From positions 1,980,001 through 2,044,000 of the forward strand of contig NZ_CP129118.1 of assembly GCF_033304615.1 (NCBI RefSeq): a DNA stretch of 64,000 nt, given 5' to 3'. Within the stretch, counting starts at the first letter, position 1. Every line of letters starts with the position of its first letter. Both the position numbers and the translations under genes were made by a program. Under the pieces are notes generated by a model. It was not told where the DNA came from. It ran no database searches and saw only the letters and a list, made by a program, of their open reading frames with translations. Below are positions 7,824 through 17,051 of the stretch, one piece after another. Source of the stretch: Sporosarcina oncorhynchi (GTDB taxonomy: Bacteria > Bacillota > Bacilli > Bacillales_A > Planococcaceae).

Positions 7824-9740
7824 TCATTCTTCTGTATAGACATGGATGATATCATCAACATTCATTAGCGTATCCGGCTCGGGCATCTGATATTTGACGA
7901 CTTCACCTTTTCCATGCCATTTTATAGAATACGTATGAAGTTGACGACCTACCATGCCTTTTGTCATCCCTGTTAGATCTGGTACACGGTGAGTGACTTG
8001 ATCGCCCCATCGGTATTCCTTTTCAATCTGATCCGCCCGCTTTTCGATTCCTGCTAGTGGTGCTATTTCTTCGATAATTCTTCCTACAATCGGCGCCGCG
8101 ATAACTCCACCGAACTGAACAGAGTTTTTCGGACTGTCGACTGCGATATAAACAAGCAATTCGGGATCATCTGCTGGTGCAAAACCGATAAATGAAACGA
8201 TATAATCACCGTCCCGGTATGCACCGTCTACAACCTTTTGAGCAGTCCCTGTTTTACCGCCGACACGAAGTCCATCATTGAAAGCATTGCGTCCAGATCC
8301 GTTTGCGACAACAGACTCTAAAGCTTCTCTCACTTGGGCAGAAGTTTCTTCGCTAATGACTCGTCTTTTCATTTCCGGTTCAAAAGCTTGTATCGTCTCA
8401 CCCTTATCATTCTTTATTTCCTTCACAATATACGGTTTATATAAATAACCGCCATTTATAGCAGCGGCGACCGCTTGCACTTGTTGGATTGGCGTAACGG
8501 AAATCCCTTGGCCAAAAGCAGTAGTAGCCTGTTCGACAGGACCAAAAGCCTCTTTAGAAAATAGAATTCCCTTTGCTTCGCCCGCGATTCCGGAGCCGGT
8601 CGTTTCACCAAATCCGAACTTTCGAATGTAAGAATCCAGTTTTTCGCCTCCAAGTCGCTGTCCAATCTCTATAAAGCCCGGGTTACAAGAGTTTTCAACT
8701 ACTTCTAAAAAGGACTGATGACCGTGTCCGGATCTTTTCCAGCATCTTAATCTGGCATTTGCCACTTTTGTATAACCTGGATCATAGAAATGGTCATTAT
8801 GAAGATCGATGACTTTCTCTTCAAGGCCTGCTGCCAACGTTACTATTTTGAATGTCGATCCCGGTTCAAATGTCATCCATACAGGTAAATTCCGATTATA
8901 TATTGACGGATCGACATCTTGGTAGTTAGTCGGATGAAACGATGGCATAGATGCAAGAGAAAGGATTTCACCTGTCTTTGGATTCATGATAATTCCGAGC
9001 GCTTGAGTGGAGTCATATTTCTCCATCGCTTGTATCATTTCACGTTCCATAATCTTTTGCATTTCAACATCGATAGTCAATTCAATTGTTGCACCGTTTT
9101 CTCCGGTTTGAAAACCATCGTCAACATGGGGTAACGGAACTGCTCTAGCATCTGTATAAAGTCTGACTTTATCACCTGTACCCTGTAGTATTTCATCATA
9201 AGCATATTCAATACCTGCCAACCCCTGACCATCATATCCTGTAAATCCAATAAGTCTAGCTAACAAATCATCATTCGGATAATTCCGGACAAAGTCGACA
9301 CCAGTGTACAGGCCTTCGATTTGCAGTTTTGCGATTTCATCGGCCTGTTCTTGCGTAATATTCTTTCCTTCAGGTGCCAATTTCACCATATACTCTTTTT
9401 TCGTCATTTTTTCAAGTAGCTTCGCAGCATCCGTTTTAAGAATCGCAGCTAACTCTGTTGCCGCTTTTTCGGGTTCACGGTTTTGGGAAGGCATAAAGTA
9501 CAATGTCGGAGCAAGTTGGTTACCAACTATACGTTGTCCATTGCGATCGTTTATTTCTCCCCTAATTGCACCAAAAGGTATTTCTCTATCCCAATTCTCT
9601 TCCGCTTTTGCTTTTAGCCAATCATGCTTCACGATTTGAACATGAAAGAGTTTGCCAACAACCATTATAATACAGACGATAAATAAGATGAAAACTGCTC
9701 GTAATCTTTTTTTTGATTGTAAATCGGCATATTTTCGCAG
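7824..9740 (-). CDS. spoVD: Class B penicillin-binding protein with PASTA domain, SpoVD-like; probable CTG start
   Basis: Transpeptidase PBP of 638 aa: short basic N-terminus, membrane anchor, dimerisation domain (RGEINDRNGQRIVGN), transpeptidase domain with SxxK (PGSTFKIV, Ser near 295), SCN near 350 and KTGTAQK near 495, and one C-terminal PASTA domain (about 575-638). The first ATG in frame (9665) lies inside the membrane helix. Reading upstream gives a natural N-terminus (RKYADLQSKKRLRAVFIL) back to a CTG at 9738-9740, seven bases after GAAAGGTG, with no ATG, GTG or TTG available. Family alignment supports including this segment. The alternative is a length error in an A8 run that would fuse an upstream ATG frame. 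Confidence 0.9.
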   Translation of the reverse strand: MRKYADLQSKKRLRAVFILFIVCIIMVVGKLFHVQIVKHDWLKAKAEENWDREIPFGAIRGEINDRNGQRIVGNQLAPTLYFMPSQNREPEKAATELAAILKTDAAKLLEKMTKKEYMVKLAPEGKNITQEQADEIAKLQIEGLYTGVDFVRNYPNDDLLARLIGFTGYDGQGLAGIEYAYDEILQGTGDKVRLYTDARAVPLPHVDDGFQTGENGATIELTIDVEMQKIMEREMIQAMEKYDSTQALGIIMNPKTGEILSLASMPSFHPTNYQDVDPSIYNRNLPVWMTFEPGSTFKIVTLAAGLEEKVIDLHNDHFYDPGYTKVANARLRCWKRSGHGHQSFLEVVENSCNPGFIEIGQRLGGEKLDSYIRKFGFGETTGSGIAGEAKGILFSKEAFGPVEQATTAFGQGISVTPIQQVQAVAAAINGGYLYKPYIVKEIKNDKGETIQAFEPEMKRRVISEETSAQVREALESVVANGSGRNAFNDGLRVGGKTGTAQKVVDGAYRDGDYIVSFIGFAPADDPELLVYIAVDSPKNSVQFGGVIAAPIVGRIIEEIAPLAGIEKRADQIEKEYRWGDQVTHRVPDLTGMTKGMVGRQLHTYSIKWHGKGEVVKYQMPEPDTLMNVDDIIHVYTEE

Positions 9741-9796
9741 TTCCCCACACCTTTCATTTTTCTATCAACTTATGAAAGGATCCGGAAAGCTATACA

Positions 9797-12040
9797 TCAT
9801 CCGCCAATTATCTCTTCTTCCTCTTCTGATTCATCTTCAAACTTTACAGGTGAGTGTTTCATTTCAGGCGACTGTAATTGCAAGACGACAGGGTCAACTT
9901 TGCTGACAACAGAACCTTCTGACAGGCTTTGTTCTACAACATATCCATCGCCATTTAAACGAATGTCCAGTCCAGATAACATTTTAAACGATAACACCAT
10001 TTTTTTCGACCATCCGGAAAAATTTGGCAACTTCGTGTCGCCGGAGGTCTGCAAAAGTACAATTGAACCTTTCGTCAATTTTGCTCCTTTTTCGGGATAT
10101 TGACTAATTACTTTACCGCCTTCACCGATTAGAATCGGCGTAAAGCCTTGTTCCTGCATTTCACCAAATGCATCAGACGCTTCTTTACCAACAGTTGTGG
10201 ACAATGAAACTGAAGCTGGTGATCCACTGTCTTTTGGCACGATGTTCATATACTTCAAACTACTTTCCATAATGGATGTAAAAAGGGCTGCTACAGGATC
10301 AGATCCATATTGCCCAACTTCCAGTTTCGGCTGTTGGACTATAACGTAAGTCAACAGTTGTGGATCATCGATGGGTGCCATTCCAAGAAACGAATACAAA
10401 TAATTTCCGTCGCCTGCCAAGTAACCACGTCCCTTAGTGTTAGGGATTTCAGCTGTTCCCGTTTTGCCGCCAACAGTGTAATCGGATAAGGCGAATTTCC
10501 GACCGGTTCCAGCATCAGATGTGACAGTAGATGCTAATATTTCCCTTACCTGTTTGGCAGTCGCTTCAGAAATCGGTGATTGACGCTCTTCAGGCTTATG
10601 ATCTTCTATAACCTTTTCGGTATTCGGGTCTATGATTCTATCAATTACATAAGGCTTCATCATTTTACCATCATTCGCAATCGCCGTGGCCGCCTGTATC
10701 ATTTGAATTGGTGTTACCGTTGAACCTTGTCCGTAAGAAGTCGTTAGACGTTCACTCGGGTTAATATCGAGAAGAATGCCCGATGCCTCATGTGGTAAAT
10801 CAATACCCACTTTCTCACCAAAGCCGAAACCTTTCAAGTATTCGATGAATGTACGGTCTCCCATACGTTCTAACAGATAGGCCATAGAGACGTTGGATGA
10901 GCGTTGGAATCCTTCTAGAAACGATATTCGGCCCCACCCTGTCCTGTTCACATCCCTGATCGTCTTATCATAAATCGTATATTGTCCAGATTGGTATTCG
11001 GCCATCGGATCCCATTTCTTTTCTTCTATAGCTGAAGCCAATGTGAACATTTTCATCGTAGAACCTGGTTCTACCGTGTTCTCCACCGCGTCATTCAGCC
11101 AGTTCTCCGTCAGTCCTTCACGTGTCCCTGGATGGAAGGAAGGCCGCTGACTCATCGCATATATCTCTCCCGTCTTCGGATTCGCGACAACAACGAGCAT
11201 CTTTTCAGGGGAATATTGCTGATTCACCTGATTCATAGCATCTTCCACAAAGTTCTGGATGGTCTTGTCGATTGTCAATTGGATCGTCATCCCATCCTTA
11301 GCGGCAACAATCTGTTTCTCTGTTTTTGGTAGGACGAATCCCCAAAAATCAGTCTTATAATCCATTTTACCGTTGACACCTGTGAGTAGGTCGTTATAAG
11401 TCTTTTCAAGTCCCATTTTGCCGACTGTTGAAATTTTTTTATCTTCGCCTTCTTCTTTCATTGCAAACCCAACTAGATACGAAGCAAAATCACCATTTGG
11501 ATAGAACCGTTTTTTATCTTCTATGAATTGCAAGCCTGTAACATCTTCATTTTTAGCTGCTTCTTTTATGGCAAGCATCGTTTCATGATTGATGTCACGG
11601 CCAGCTTTGCCAAATTCGGTTTGATAGACTTGATAATCTTCCGTGTTTTTAGCTATGGCGGCTTTCATTTGGCTTAAAATTTTTTCTTTATCCATATCGA
11701 TATATCTGCTTAACAATTCTGCTGTCTTTTCATAATCTACGACGTGTCTTGGTTTTTTTGCATTTTTTTCAGTAGCGGATTCAGCGAGAATAGCAATCAG
11801 TCGATAGCTCAACGTATCAGAAGCGATCATTTCACCATTTCTATCAATGATCTCGCCTCTTTCAGCTTTTAATATCGCTTCTTTAGCGTATTTTGCTTCA
11901 GCCATCATTGCCATCTGACGACCTTCCGCTTGCCCTGTTATCTGAATGCTTAAAAGTCGTACGAATAATAGCAAAAAGAGCCCTCCGAAAACTACAAACA
12001 TCAGAAAGGCTCCCCATTGAAATCGAAACTTCTTTTTCAT
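9797..12040 (-). CDS. pbpB: Penicillin-binding protein 2B, divisome transpeptidase
   Basis: Essential septal class B PBP (747 aa). It has an N-terminal anchor (FLMFVVFGGLFLLLFVRLL), a dimerisation domain (RGEIIDRNGEMIASD), and a transpeptidase domain with SxxK in PGSTMKMF (Ser near 328), SSN near 382 and KTGTAEI near 526. Two PASTA domains follow, and the C-terminus ends in an acidic EDESEEEEEI run. It overlaps ftsL by four bases, so translation is coupled. Position directly after ftsL distinguishes it from the SpoVD-like PBP downstream. Confidence 0.95.
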   Translation of the reverse strand: MKKKFRFQWGAFLMFVVFGGLFLLLFVRLLSIQITGQAEGRQMAMMAEAKYAKEAILKAERGEIIDRNGEMIASDTLSYRLIAILAESATEKNAKKPRHVVDYEKTAELLSRYIDMDKEKILSQMKAAIAKNTEDYQVYQTEFGKAGRDINHETMLAIKEAAKNEDVTGLQFIEDKKRFYPNGDFASYLVGFAMKEEGEDKKISTVGKMGLEKTYNDLLTGVNGKMDYKTDFWGFVLPKTEKQIVAAKDGMTIQLTIDKTIQNFVEDAMNQVNQQYSPEKMLVVVANPKTGEIYAMSQRPSFHPGTREGLTENWLNDAVENTVEPGSTMKMFTLASAIEEKKWDPMAEYQSGQYTIYDKTIRDVNRTGWGRISFLEGFQRSSNVSMAYLLERMGDRTFIEYLKGFGFGEKVGIDLPHEASGILLDINPSERLTTSYGQGSTVTPIQMIQAATAIANDGKMMKPYVIDRIIDPNTEKVIEDHKPEERQSPISEATAKQVREILASTVTSDAGTGRKFALSDYTVGGKTGTAEIPNTKGRGYLAGDGNYLYSFLGMAPIDDPQLLTYVIVQQPKLEVGQYGSDPVAALFTSIMESSLKYMNIVPKDSGSPASVSLSTTVGKEASDAFGEMQEQGFTPILIGEGGKVISQYPEKGAKLTKGSIVLLQTSGDTKLPNFSGWSKKMVLSFKMLSGLDIRLNGDGYVVEQSLSEGSVVSKVDPVVLQLQSPEMKHSPVKFEDESEEEEEIIGG

Positions 12041-12417
12041 CGTCCAGGCACAACCTTTACGTTCTTCTCGTTAAGATTCAACCCAAGCTCCTTTGCTTTA
12101 TTCCAGATTACTTCGTATGTAGATTTCTCGCTCGCTTGGATGGCCAATTCGGTATTCTGTTTAGTCGTCTCTGTAATTTCCCGATTCAGCTTCTGAACTT
12201 CTAAATTTGTTTCGTTAACTTGGGCTTGAGTATGCAATATCATTGTAGAAAAAACAACGAGTGCTCCTGCAAATAGCAGAAACAAGAATTTCTCACCGGA
12301 TGAGAAATGTTTTCTGGAACGTCTTACCGGCTCTTGGTTTTCTTGTCTCTTTGGTACTTGTGGCTGTTCAACTTCATGAATCGTATTCGTTTGAAATATT
12401 CTTTGTTCCAATGCCAT
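12037..12417 (-). CDS. ftsL: Cell division protein FtsL
   Basis: Small bitopic divisome protein (126 aa): charged cytoplasmic N-terminus, one membrane span (FLFLLFAGALVVFSTMIL, about residues 44-61) and an extracytoplasmic coiled coil (NETNLEVQKLNREITETTKQ...). It works with DivIC and DivIB to activate septal synthesis. Sequence conservation in FtsL is low, so the call depends on topology plus position between rsmH and pbpB. Confidence 0.92.
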   Translation of the reverse strand: MALEQRIFQTNTIHEVEQPQVPKRQENQEPVRRSRKHFSSGEKFLFLLFAGALVVFSTMILHTQAQVNETNLEVQKLNREITETTKQNTELAIQASEKSTYEVIWNKAKELGLNLNEKNVKVVPGR

Positions 12418-12434
12418 CTAACAATTCCCCCTTT

Positions 12435-13367
12435 TTATTTTTTCTCTAAGATTCTTAGCTTTGCAGACCGGGCTCTTTTATTTCCAGCAATTTCGGTTTC
12501 GCTTGGAATAATCGGTTTTCTCGTAACAAGTTTAAAATTAGGATCCATACCTTCAGGAATGATTGGTAAGTTTGGCGGAAGCTCAGGTAACGATGATGCT
12601 TCTTTGAATATCGTTTTGCATAACCGATCTTCAAGGGAATGGAATGTGATGACTGCTATACGCCCGCCTGTATTTAACATTGTCAAAGCGTCTGTTAATG
12701 AATCTTCAGCTGCTCCGAGCTCATCATTTACCGCAATACGGATTGCCTGGAAAATTCTTTTCGCAGGATGACCGCCAGTTCTTCGCGCAGCAGCAGGAAT
12801 GCCTTCTTTTATAAGTTCTGCAAGTTCCGAAGTTGTACGTATCGGCGCATGGGTTCTAGCTTCTTCGATTTTCCTTGCTACACCTTTTGAAAATTTTTCT
12901 TCGCCATACCTAAAAAATATTCGAACAAGATCTTCATATCGCCATTCATTCACTACTTCAAATGCAGTCAGTGGCGCATCAGTATTCATGCGCATATCAA
13001 GAACTGCATCATGGTTATAGCTGAAGCCTCTTTCTGGAGTATCCAGTTGTGGTGAGGAAACTCCAAGATCATATAGAATCCCATCTACAGAAGTGATGCC
13101 AATCTTGTTTAGCTCGCTCTTTAAATCTCTAAAATTCGAATGAATGAATGTAACTTTCGCCAAATGTTCTTTCAGCTTTTCCTTCGCTGCATCGATTGCC
13201 GTCATATCTTGGTCAAAACAAATTAACCGACCAGATGGGGACAATTCTTTTGCAATCTCAAGACTATGGCCAGCTCCACCTAATGTGCAATCAACATAAA
13301 TGCCATCAAGTTTAATATTAAGGCCATCGACGGCTTCCTGCAGTAATACTGTTGTGTGGTCAAACAT
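12435..13367 (-). CDS. rsmH: 16S rRNA (cytosine1402-N4)-methyltransferase RsmH
   Basis: SAM-dependent methyltransferase (310 aa) acting on C1402 of 16S rRNA. It starts [16 protein letters not shown], has the SAM-binding motif [10 protein letters not shown] near residue 27, [18 protein letters not shown] near 105 and HSLEDRLCK near 255, and a basic C-terminus ([15 protein letters not shown]). It follows mraZ by 27 bases, the usual second gene of the dcw cluster. Confidence 0.97.
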   Translation of the reverse strand: MFDHTTVLLQEAVDGLNIKLDGIYVDCTLGGAGHSLEIAKELSPSGRLICFDQDMTAIDAAKEKLKEHLAKVTFIHSNFRDLKSELNKIGITSVDGILYDLGVSSPQLDTPERGFSYNHDAVLDMRMNTDAPLTAFEVVNEWRYEDLVRIFFRYGEEKFSKGVARKIEEARTHAPIRTTSELAELIKEGIPAAARRTGGHPAKRIFQAIRIAVNDELGAAEDSLTDALTMLNTGGRIAVITFHSLEDRLCKTIFKEASSLPELPPNLPIIPEGMDPNFKLVTRKPIIPSETEIAGNKRARSAKLRILEKK

Positions 13368-13394
13368 TGAAACCGCCTCTTTCAGTAATAGTTA

Positions 13395-13826
13395 TCAAAA
13401 GTCAAAGTCAATAATATTTTCCGCGATTTCGTTGAACGATTTCTCAGATTCGTCATAATAGGAATCCCAAGCGCTCTTAGACCATATTTCAATACGGCTG
13501 GACACTCCGATGACGACACAATCCTTTTCAACTTTCGCATAATCGAGTAAGGAGGTTGGAATATTAACACGGCCCTGCTTGTCAATGTCCACTTCGGTTG
13601 CACCGGAGAAGAAAAATCTAGCGAAAGCTCGTGCATCTTTTTTGGTTACAGGTAATGCTTTTAACTTCTCCTCTAACCGTTTCCATTCCTCCATAGGGTA
13701 ACCGAATAAGCAATTATCCAATCCACGAGTCAACACGAAACCATCCATCAAAAATTCCCTGAATTTCGATGGAACGATTAGACGACCTTTAGTATCGACT
13801 GTGTGTTGATATTCGCCCATGAACAT
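13395..13826 (-). CDS. mraZ: Transcriptional regulator MraZ
   Basis: 143-residue protein of two AbrB-like SpoVT domains: [23 protein letters not shown] and, near residue 85, [19 protein letters not shown]. MraZ oligomers bind short tandem repeats ahead of their own operon and control dcw expression. The start chosen is ATG 13826, giving the normal family length; further upstream coding potential would run through the promoter. The operator repeats at 13852-13881 lie just ahead of the gene. Confidence 0.96.
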   Translation of the reverse strand: MFMGEYQHTVDTKGRLIVPSKFREFLMDGFVLTRGLDNCLFGYPMEEWKRLEEKLKALPVTKKDARAFARFFFSGATEVDIDKQGRVNIPTSLLDYAKVEKDCVVIGVSSRIEIWSKSAWDSYYDESEKSFNEIAENIIDFDF

Positions 13827-13851
13827 ACTCTTCACCCCACTATATGAATTT

Positions 13852-13881
13852 AATGTACCACATCCCTCCACATTCCTCCAC
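13852..13881 (-). promoter_or_regulatory. Probable MraZ operator: three 10-bp direct repeats
   Basis: Read on the minus strand, three consecutive 10-base units occur: GTGGAGGAAT, GTGGAGGGAT and GTGGTACATT. MraZ is known to bind tandem TGGGN-type repeats spaced about one helical turn apart. Here the 10-bp period, the position around the predicted transcription start and the adjacency to mraZ all fit autoregulation. The repeats are seen directly; the binding is inferred. Confidence 0.7.
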
Positions 13882-13885
13882 TTAT

Positions 13886-13913
13886 ATTCTATTTTCCTTT
13901 TAAAATGTGTCAA
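13886..13913 (-). promoter_or_regulatory. Sigma-A promoter of the mraZ/dcw operon
   Basis: On the minus strand TTGACA (13908-13913) and TAGAAT (13886-13891) are separated by 16 bases. A predicted start near 13879 falls in the MraZ repeats. The -35 is a perfect consensus and the -10 matches five of six bases. Confidence 0.7.
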
Positions 13914-13959
13914 TAGTACTTGTTTCATTGAGATATCCAAATCGATTTACAAGCAAAAA

Positions 13960-13990
13960 CCCTTCCAGTCAATAGGACTGGAAGGGTTTT
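13960..13990. terminator. Bidirectional hairpin between bshC and mraZ
   Basis: An 11-bp stem (CCCTTCCAGTC paired with GACTGGAAGGG) with a five-base loop is flanked by A and T runs on both sides. On the minus strand it ends bshC transcription before the mraZ promoter. Confidence 0.8.
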
Positions 13991-13997
13991 AGGTTCT

Positions 13998-15605
13998 TTA
14001 AAGATAGACAATTTTATGTGTATTATCCATCGCTATCGTTTGTTGAAGTAGGTCGTCTACTAATGAGTTGCCATAGCTATTCATAAAGAAGTACGGGGTA
14101 AATATTCTCTCCTGCAGAGAACCTTCCGGTAAAAGTTCATTTTCAACTTTACTATACTTTTGGAGCGTTACATCATTTTGAATCAGCAGTTCCTCTTCCA
14201 TTTTCCCCCTCAAATAATCAAATTGCTTTTTATGGAGTTTTAGGTTCTTTTGAAGAATCTGCTGCATCCCTTTACTTGCTTCACTCATTAATTCTGTATA
14301 GCTCCTATCCAAGCGTTGCTCAGTTTCTTTTAGCAAGTTTTCAAAGTCTTCATTGTGAAGAGACTCAAGCAAACTCTCACGATCCTCATGAACTTTTCCT
14401 GCCATAACGTCTTCAACTGTCAAAGATAACTCCTTTAAGAGCTGTTGCACTTTAGGCGTCACAAGCGTCATTGAAATTCGAGGAACAATTATCGGCATTT
14501 TTATGCCTAAATGATGAAATGACTCTTTTAGCAATGCCCAATAAGCAATTTCCCCCGCACCACCGACAAATGCAAGGACTGGAAATACAAAATCCTGCAT
14601 GATCGGCCGTGTGGCAACGTTATTGCTAAGCATCCACGGTTGTTCAGTAGCCATGCTAATCATTTCTTCTTCCGTGAAACGGATGCCTAACGAGTCATTC
14701 ACAAATTGCCCATCTCTTTTGGACAACAGGACACGTCCAGTTTCATGAACATAGAACAGATTTGCAGCATCACGCTGGGCTTGAATCGGACGGACAAAAC
14801 CTCGATCTTCAAAATCATTTTCTTTGCAAACAATCATTTCTGACAGTTTTTCAGATTCACAGATCAGCTTATAAAAATGTTCCGTTTCGATTTCACGCAA
14901 AGGTTTATACGCCGAGTCGATGAACAATAGACCCTTCTCTTTAAAGAGTCCATTCATCAATCTTACAAAGAAACTTGTAAATGTCTTCTCTAACTTGACC
15001 GCTTCGAGCACATCTTGCTTCAAAGCCTTTGTATGAGTGTTTTCGCCGAATTGACGGAAAATATCTTCCACAAACGACACCATTTGCGCCTCAGTATATG
15101 CTGCGTCAGATGCCATCCATTTGAAGACGAACTTCTCATCGTATTGTTTTTTTGTCACTTTACCCGCAGTCTCCGTGTACACATGATTGATTTCATTCAA
15201 GTCATGATCTTCGCCCGCTACCCAAAATACCGGTATGACGGGAATGTCCAACTGCTCCCTTTGTTGTTCGGCAAGAATCAGGACAGTGACCGCTTTATGG
15301 ATCGAGTAAAGAGGACCGGTCATAATTCCCGCTTGCTGTCCACCTATAACTACAACACCATCGTCAGCAAGTTCCTCGATATGTTTTGAGGCTTGTGCGG
15401 AAATACCGAATGGTTCCATATATGACCGTATGACTTCGGCAAGTTGCATTCGCGAATAGTTTCTTTCTGATAATTCTTCGATTCTCTGCGAATACGAAGC
15501 CGCTTCGTTTTTGTAATCAAAAAAAGTATGTATGAACTGATCATCATTTGTGTATGCATGTAGCACTTTGTTTTCATTTTGTAAGACTAATGTTTCGATT
15601 TCCAT
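13998..15605 (-). CDS. bshC: Bacillithiol biosynthesis cysteine-adding enzyme BshC
   Basis: Putative ligase (535 aa) for the last step of bacillithiol synthesis, adding Cys to GlcN-malate. Recognisable segments are GGQQAGIMTGPLYSIHKAVTVL near residue 88, PVFWVAGEDHDLNEINHV near 125 and FVGGAGEIAYWALLKESF near 345, with a coiled-coil region about 400-470. Two adjacent ATGs are possible; 15605 is better spaced (8 nt) from AAAGGGG. It precedes mraZ, as yllA does in B. subtilis. Confidence 0.95.
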   Translation of the reverse strand: MEIETLVLQNENKVLHAYTNDDQFIHTFFDYKNEAASYSQRIEELSERNYSRMQLAEVIRSYMEPFGISAQASKHIEELADDGVVVIGGQQAGIMTGPLYSIHKAVTVLILAEQQREQLDIPVIPVFWVAGEDHDLNEINHVYTETAGKVTKKQYDEKFVFKWMASDAAYTEAQMVSFVEDIFRQFGENTHTKALKQDVLEAVKLEKTFTSFFVRLMNGLFKEKGLLFIDSAYKPLREIETEHFYKLICESEKLSEMIVCKENDFEDRGFVRPIQAQRDAANLFYVHETGRVLLSKRDGQFVNDSLGIRFTEEEMISMATEQPWMLSNNVATRPIMQDFVFPVLAFVGGAGEIAYWALLKESFHHLGIKMPIIVPRISMTLVTPKVQQLLKELSLTVEDVMAGKVHEDRESLLESLHNEDFENLLKETEQRLDRSYTELMSEASKGMQQILQKNLKLHKKQFDYLRGKMEEELLIQNDVTLQKYSKVENELLPEGSLQERIFTPYFFMNSYGNSLVDDLLQQTIAMDNTHKIVYL

Positions 15606-15697
15606 CATGAATGCCCCTTTTTACTGGTTTGAACAGAGTATATCATCCTCGATCACCGTAGGAAAAACATACGCTTACTAACCTGGTCTAGCTTATC

Positions 15698-16087
15698 TCA
15701 TTTTACATATTCCATAACTTTCATCGAAATCCCAATAAACAGCAACGCTAAATAGGAAATCGCCAAAAGTAGAAAATACATCCGCCAAGTCTTATGAATG
15801 AAACGGATCATTTGAAACTCTTTCTCTTTCAGCCGCTCCTTTGTCGCAAAATAGAGTGCAATGATAATCATCGCACCACTTAAGACGAACCCCGATCCTT
15901 TTCCAAAAACCGACAGCGAGATGAAGTAAACGGAAATGATCAAGAATGGCGTCGTCCAATCGGCAGCCTTTCCCATCATCCTGGCAGGCGCCTTACCTCT
16001 CTTCCGCATAATGATCAAAAATGAAACGGTGACGAGAAATGGAAACAGTACAATGATTCCCGTAACGAATGAAATGAGCACCTTCAC
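15698..16087 (-). CDS. DUF3397 family membrane protein
   Basis: 129-residue protein with four predicted membrane spans and a basic loop (MRKRGKAPARMMGKAADWTTPF). It resembles the DUF3397 family commonly encoded near bshC in Bacillales. Function is unknown. The start is GTG at 16087; the nearest AGGAG is rather far away (about 13 nt), so initiation may be weak. It follows panE by nine bases and is likely co-transcribed with it. Confidence 0.75.
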   Translation of the reverse strand: MKVLISFVTGIIVLFPFLVTVSFLIIMRKRGKAPARMMGKAADWTTPFLIISVYFISLSVFGKGSGFVLSGAMIIIALYFATKERLKEKEFQMIRFIHKTWRMYFLLLAISYLALLFIGISMKVMEYVK

Positions 16088-16096
16088 AAGTTCTAG

Positions 16097-16987
16097 TCAA
16101 CTCCTATCTACGGCATAGAGTAATTGTTCCAACGTTTTCAGTAATGGCATTCTTTTTCCGCGTTCTTCAGCCATTTGCAAAAGCACAGAAACGATGGTGT
16201 CGATTTCCATAGGCCTGCCTTTCAAGCGATCATTCAACATGGACGATTCATTGTCGCATGTACGCCTGCAGATTTCCTCCACAGCCGACTTAGGCAATTC
16301 ACAGTGCATTTCGGGAAAGGCGTTTAGTACTTCATCATACAACTGATCAAAAAGTGTTTTCGCATAAGAATTCACCAATAATTCACCATTCTTCAATTGG
16401 AGAATGGCAGTCAGCGGATTGATCATACAATTAATAAGAACTTTTCGAAACACCGTTTTTCTAGCATCTGCAACAAACTCTATAGGAAACGAAGTTGTTG
16501 AACTACTTTTTAGCGCATCAAAAGAACTTGCTACGCCACGATAAGGCGCGATTTTCATCACCCCAATTCCATTATGTGAAACCGTCCTATCATCAATTCG
16601 TCCAGCTCCATGTTCCACAGTTGAAAAAAAGACATTCGGCAAAGCAGTACTACTCACAAGGTTAAAATGGGAAAATCCATTCTGCACGAAAAGTATAGGA
16701 TTCTTTATTTGTTGTGCAATCAATGTATCGACAATCGATGCGACACCAGCTGACTTTACAGCAACAATCCAAGGAACGTCTTTCGACACTCGTTGAATAT
16801 CTGTTTCAGCCTTCACTTCAAAAACTACCGCCGAATCAGGCTGATTGATCCGTTGGATGCCTTGCGACTGAATCAGCTTCGCCTGCTCAGCTCTTCGTAC
16901 AAAAAACGTAACTTTCCATCCACTTTCAGCAAGATACGACCCAATTAACAGACCGATAGAACCTGCCCCTGCAATGACTACTTCCAT
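16097..16987 (-). CDS. panE: 2-dehydropantoate 2-reductase (PanE/ApbA family)
   Basis: NADPH-dependent ketopantoate reductase (296 aa) for pantothenate and CoA synthesis. The N-terminal nucleotide fold begins MEVVIAGAGSIGLLIGSYL with GxGxxG at residues 7-12; the C-terminal part has KVLINCMINPLTAILQLKNGEL near residue 180, the family's catalytic-lysine helix. ATG 16987 follows GGAGG; longer in-frame extensions cross the upstream terminator. It corresponds to ylbQ/panE in B. subtilis gene order, although ketopantoate reductase paralogues are common. Confidence 0.85.
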   Translation of the reverse strand: MEVVIAGAGSIGLLIGSYLAESGWKVTFFVRRAEQAKLIQSQGIQRINQPDSAVVFEVKAETDIQRVSKDVPWIVAVKSAGVASIVDTLIAQQIKNPILFVQNGFSHFNLVSSTALPNVFFSTVEHGAGRIDDRTVSHNGIGVMKIAPYRGVASSFDALKSSSTTSFPIEFVADARKTVFRKVLINCMINPLTAILQLKNGELLVNSYAKTLFDQLYDEVLNAFPEMHCELPKSAVEEICRRTCDNESSMLNDRLKGRPMEIDTIVSVLLQMAEERGKRMPLLKTLEQLLYAVDRS

Positions 16988-17000
16988 CGGAAATTCCTCC

Positions 17001-17030
17001 TTTTTAAAAAGGCGCCCTTTCAGAGGCGCC
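17001..17030 (-). terminator. Terminator of the acyl-CoA carboxylase operon
   Basis: On the minus strand two GGCGCC blocks (17025-17030 and 17011-17016) flank an eight-base loop and are followed by TTTTT. It sits between the carboxyltransferase stop and panE. Confidence 0.65.
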
Positions 17031-17051
17031 CTTCGTCTATCGATCATTCTA

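Noticed and set aside
9665..9780. spoVD-like gene broken by a frameshift (pseudogene)
   Set aside because: The main frame is open from the CTG to the end with all catalytic motifs; only the start is unusual, so a functional gene is more likely.
13827..13940. Longer mraZ beginning at 13940
   Set aside because: It would run through the promoter and MraZ repeats; the family starts at MFMGEYQHT.
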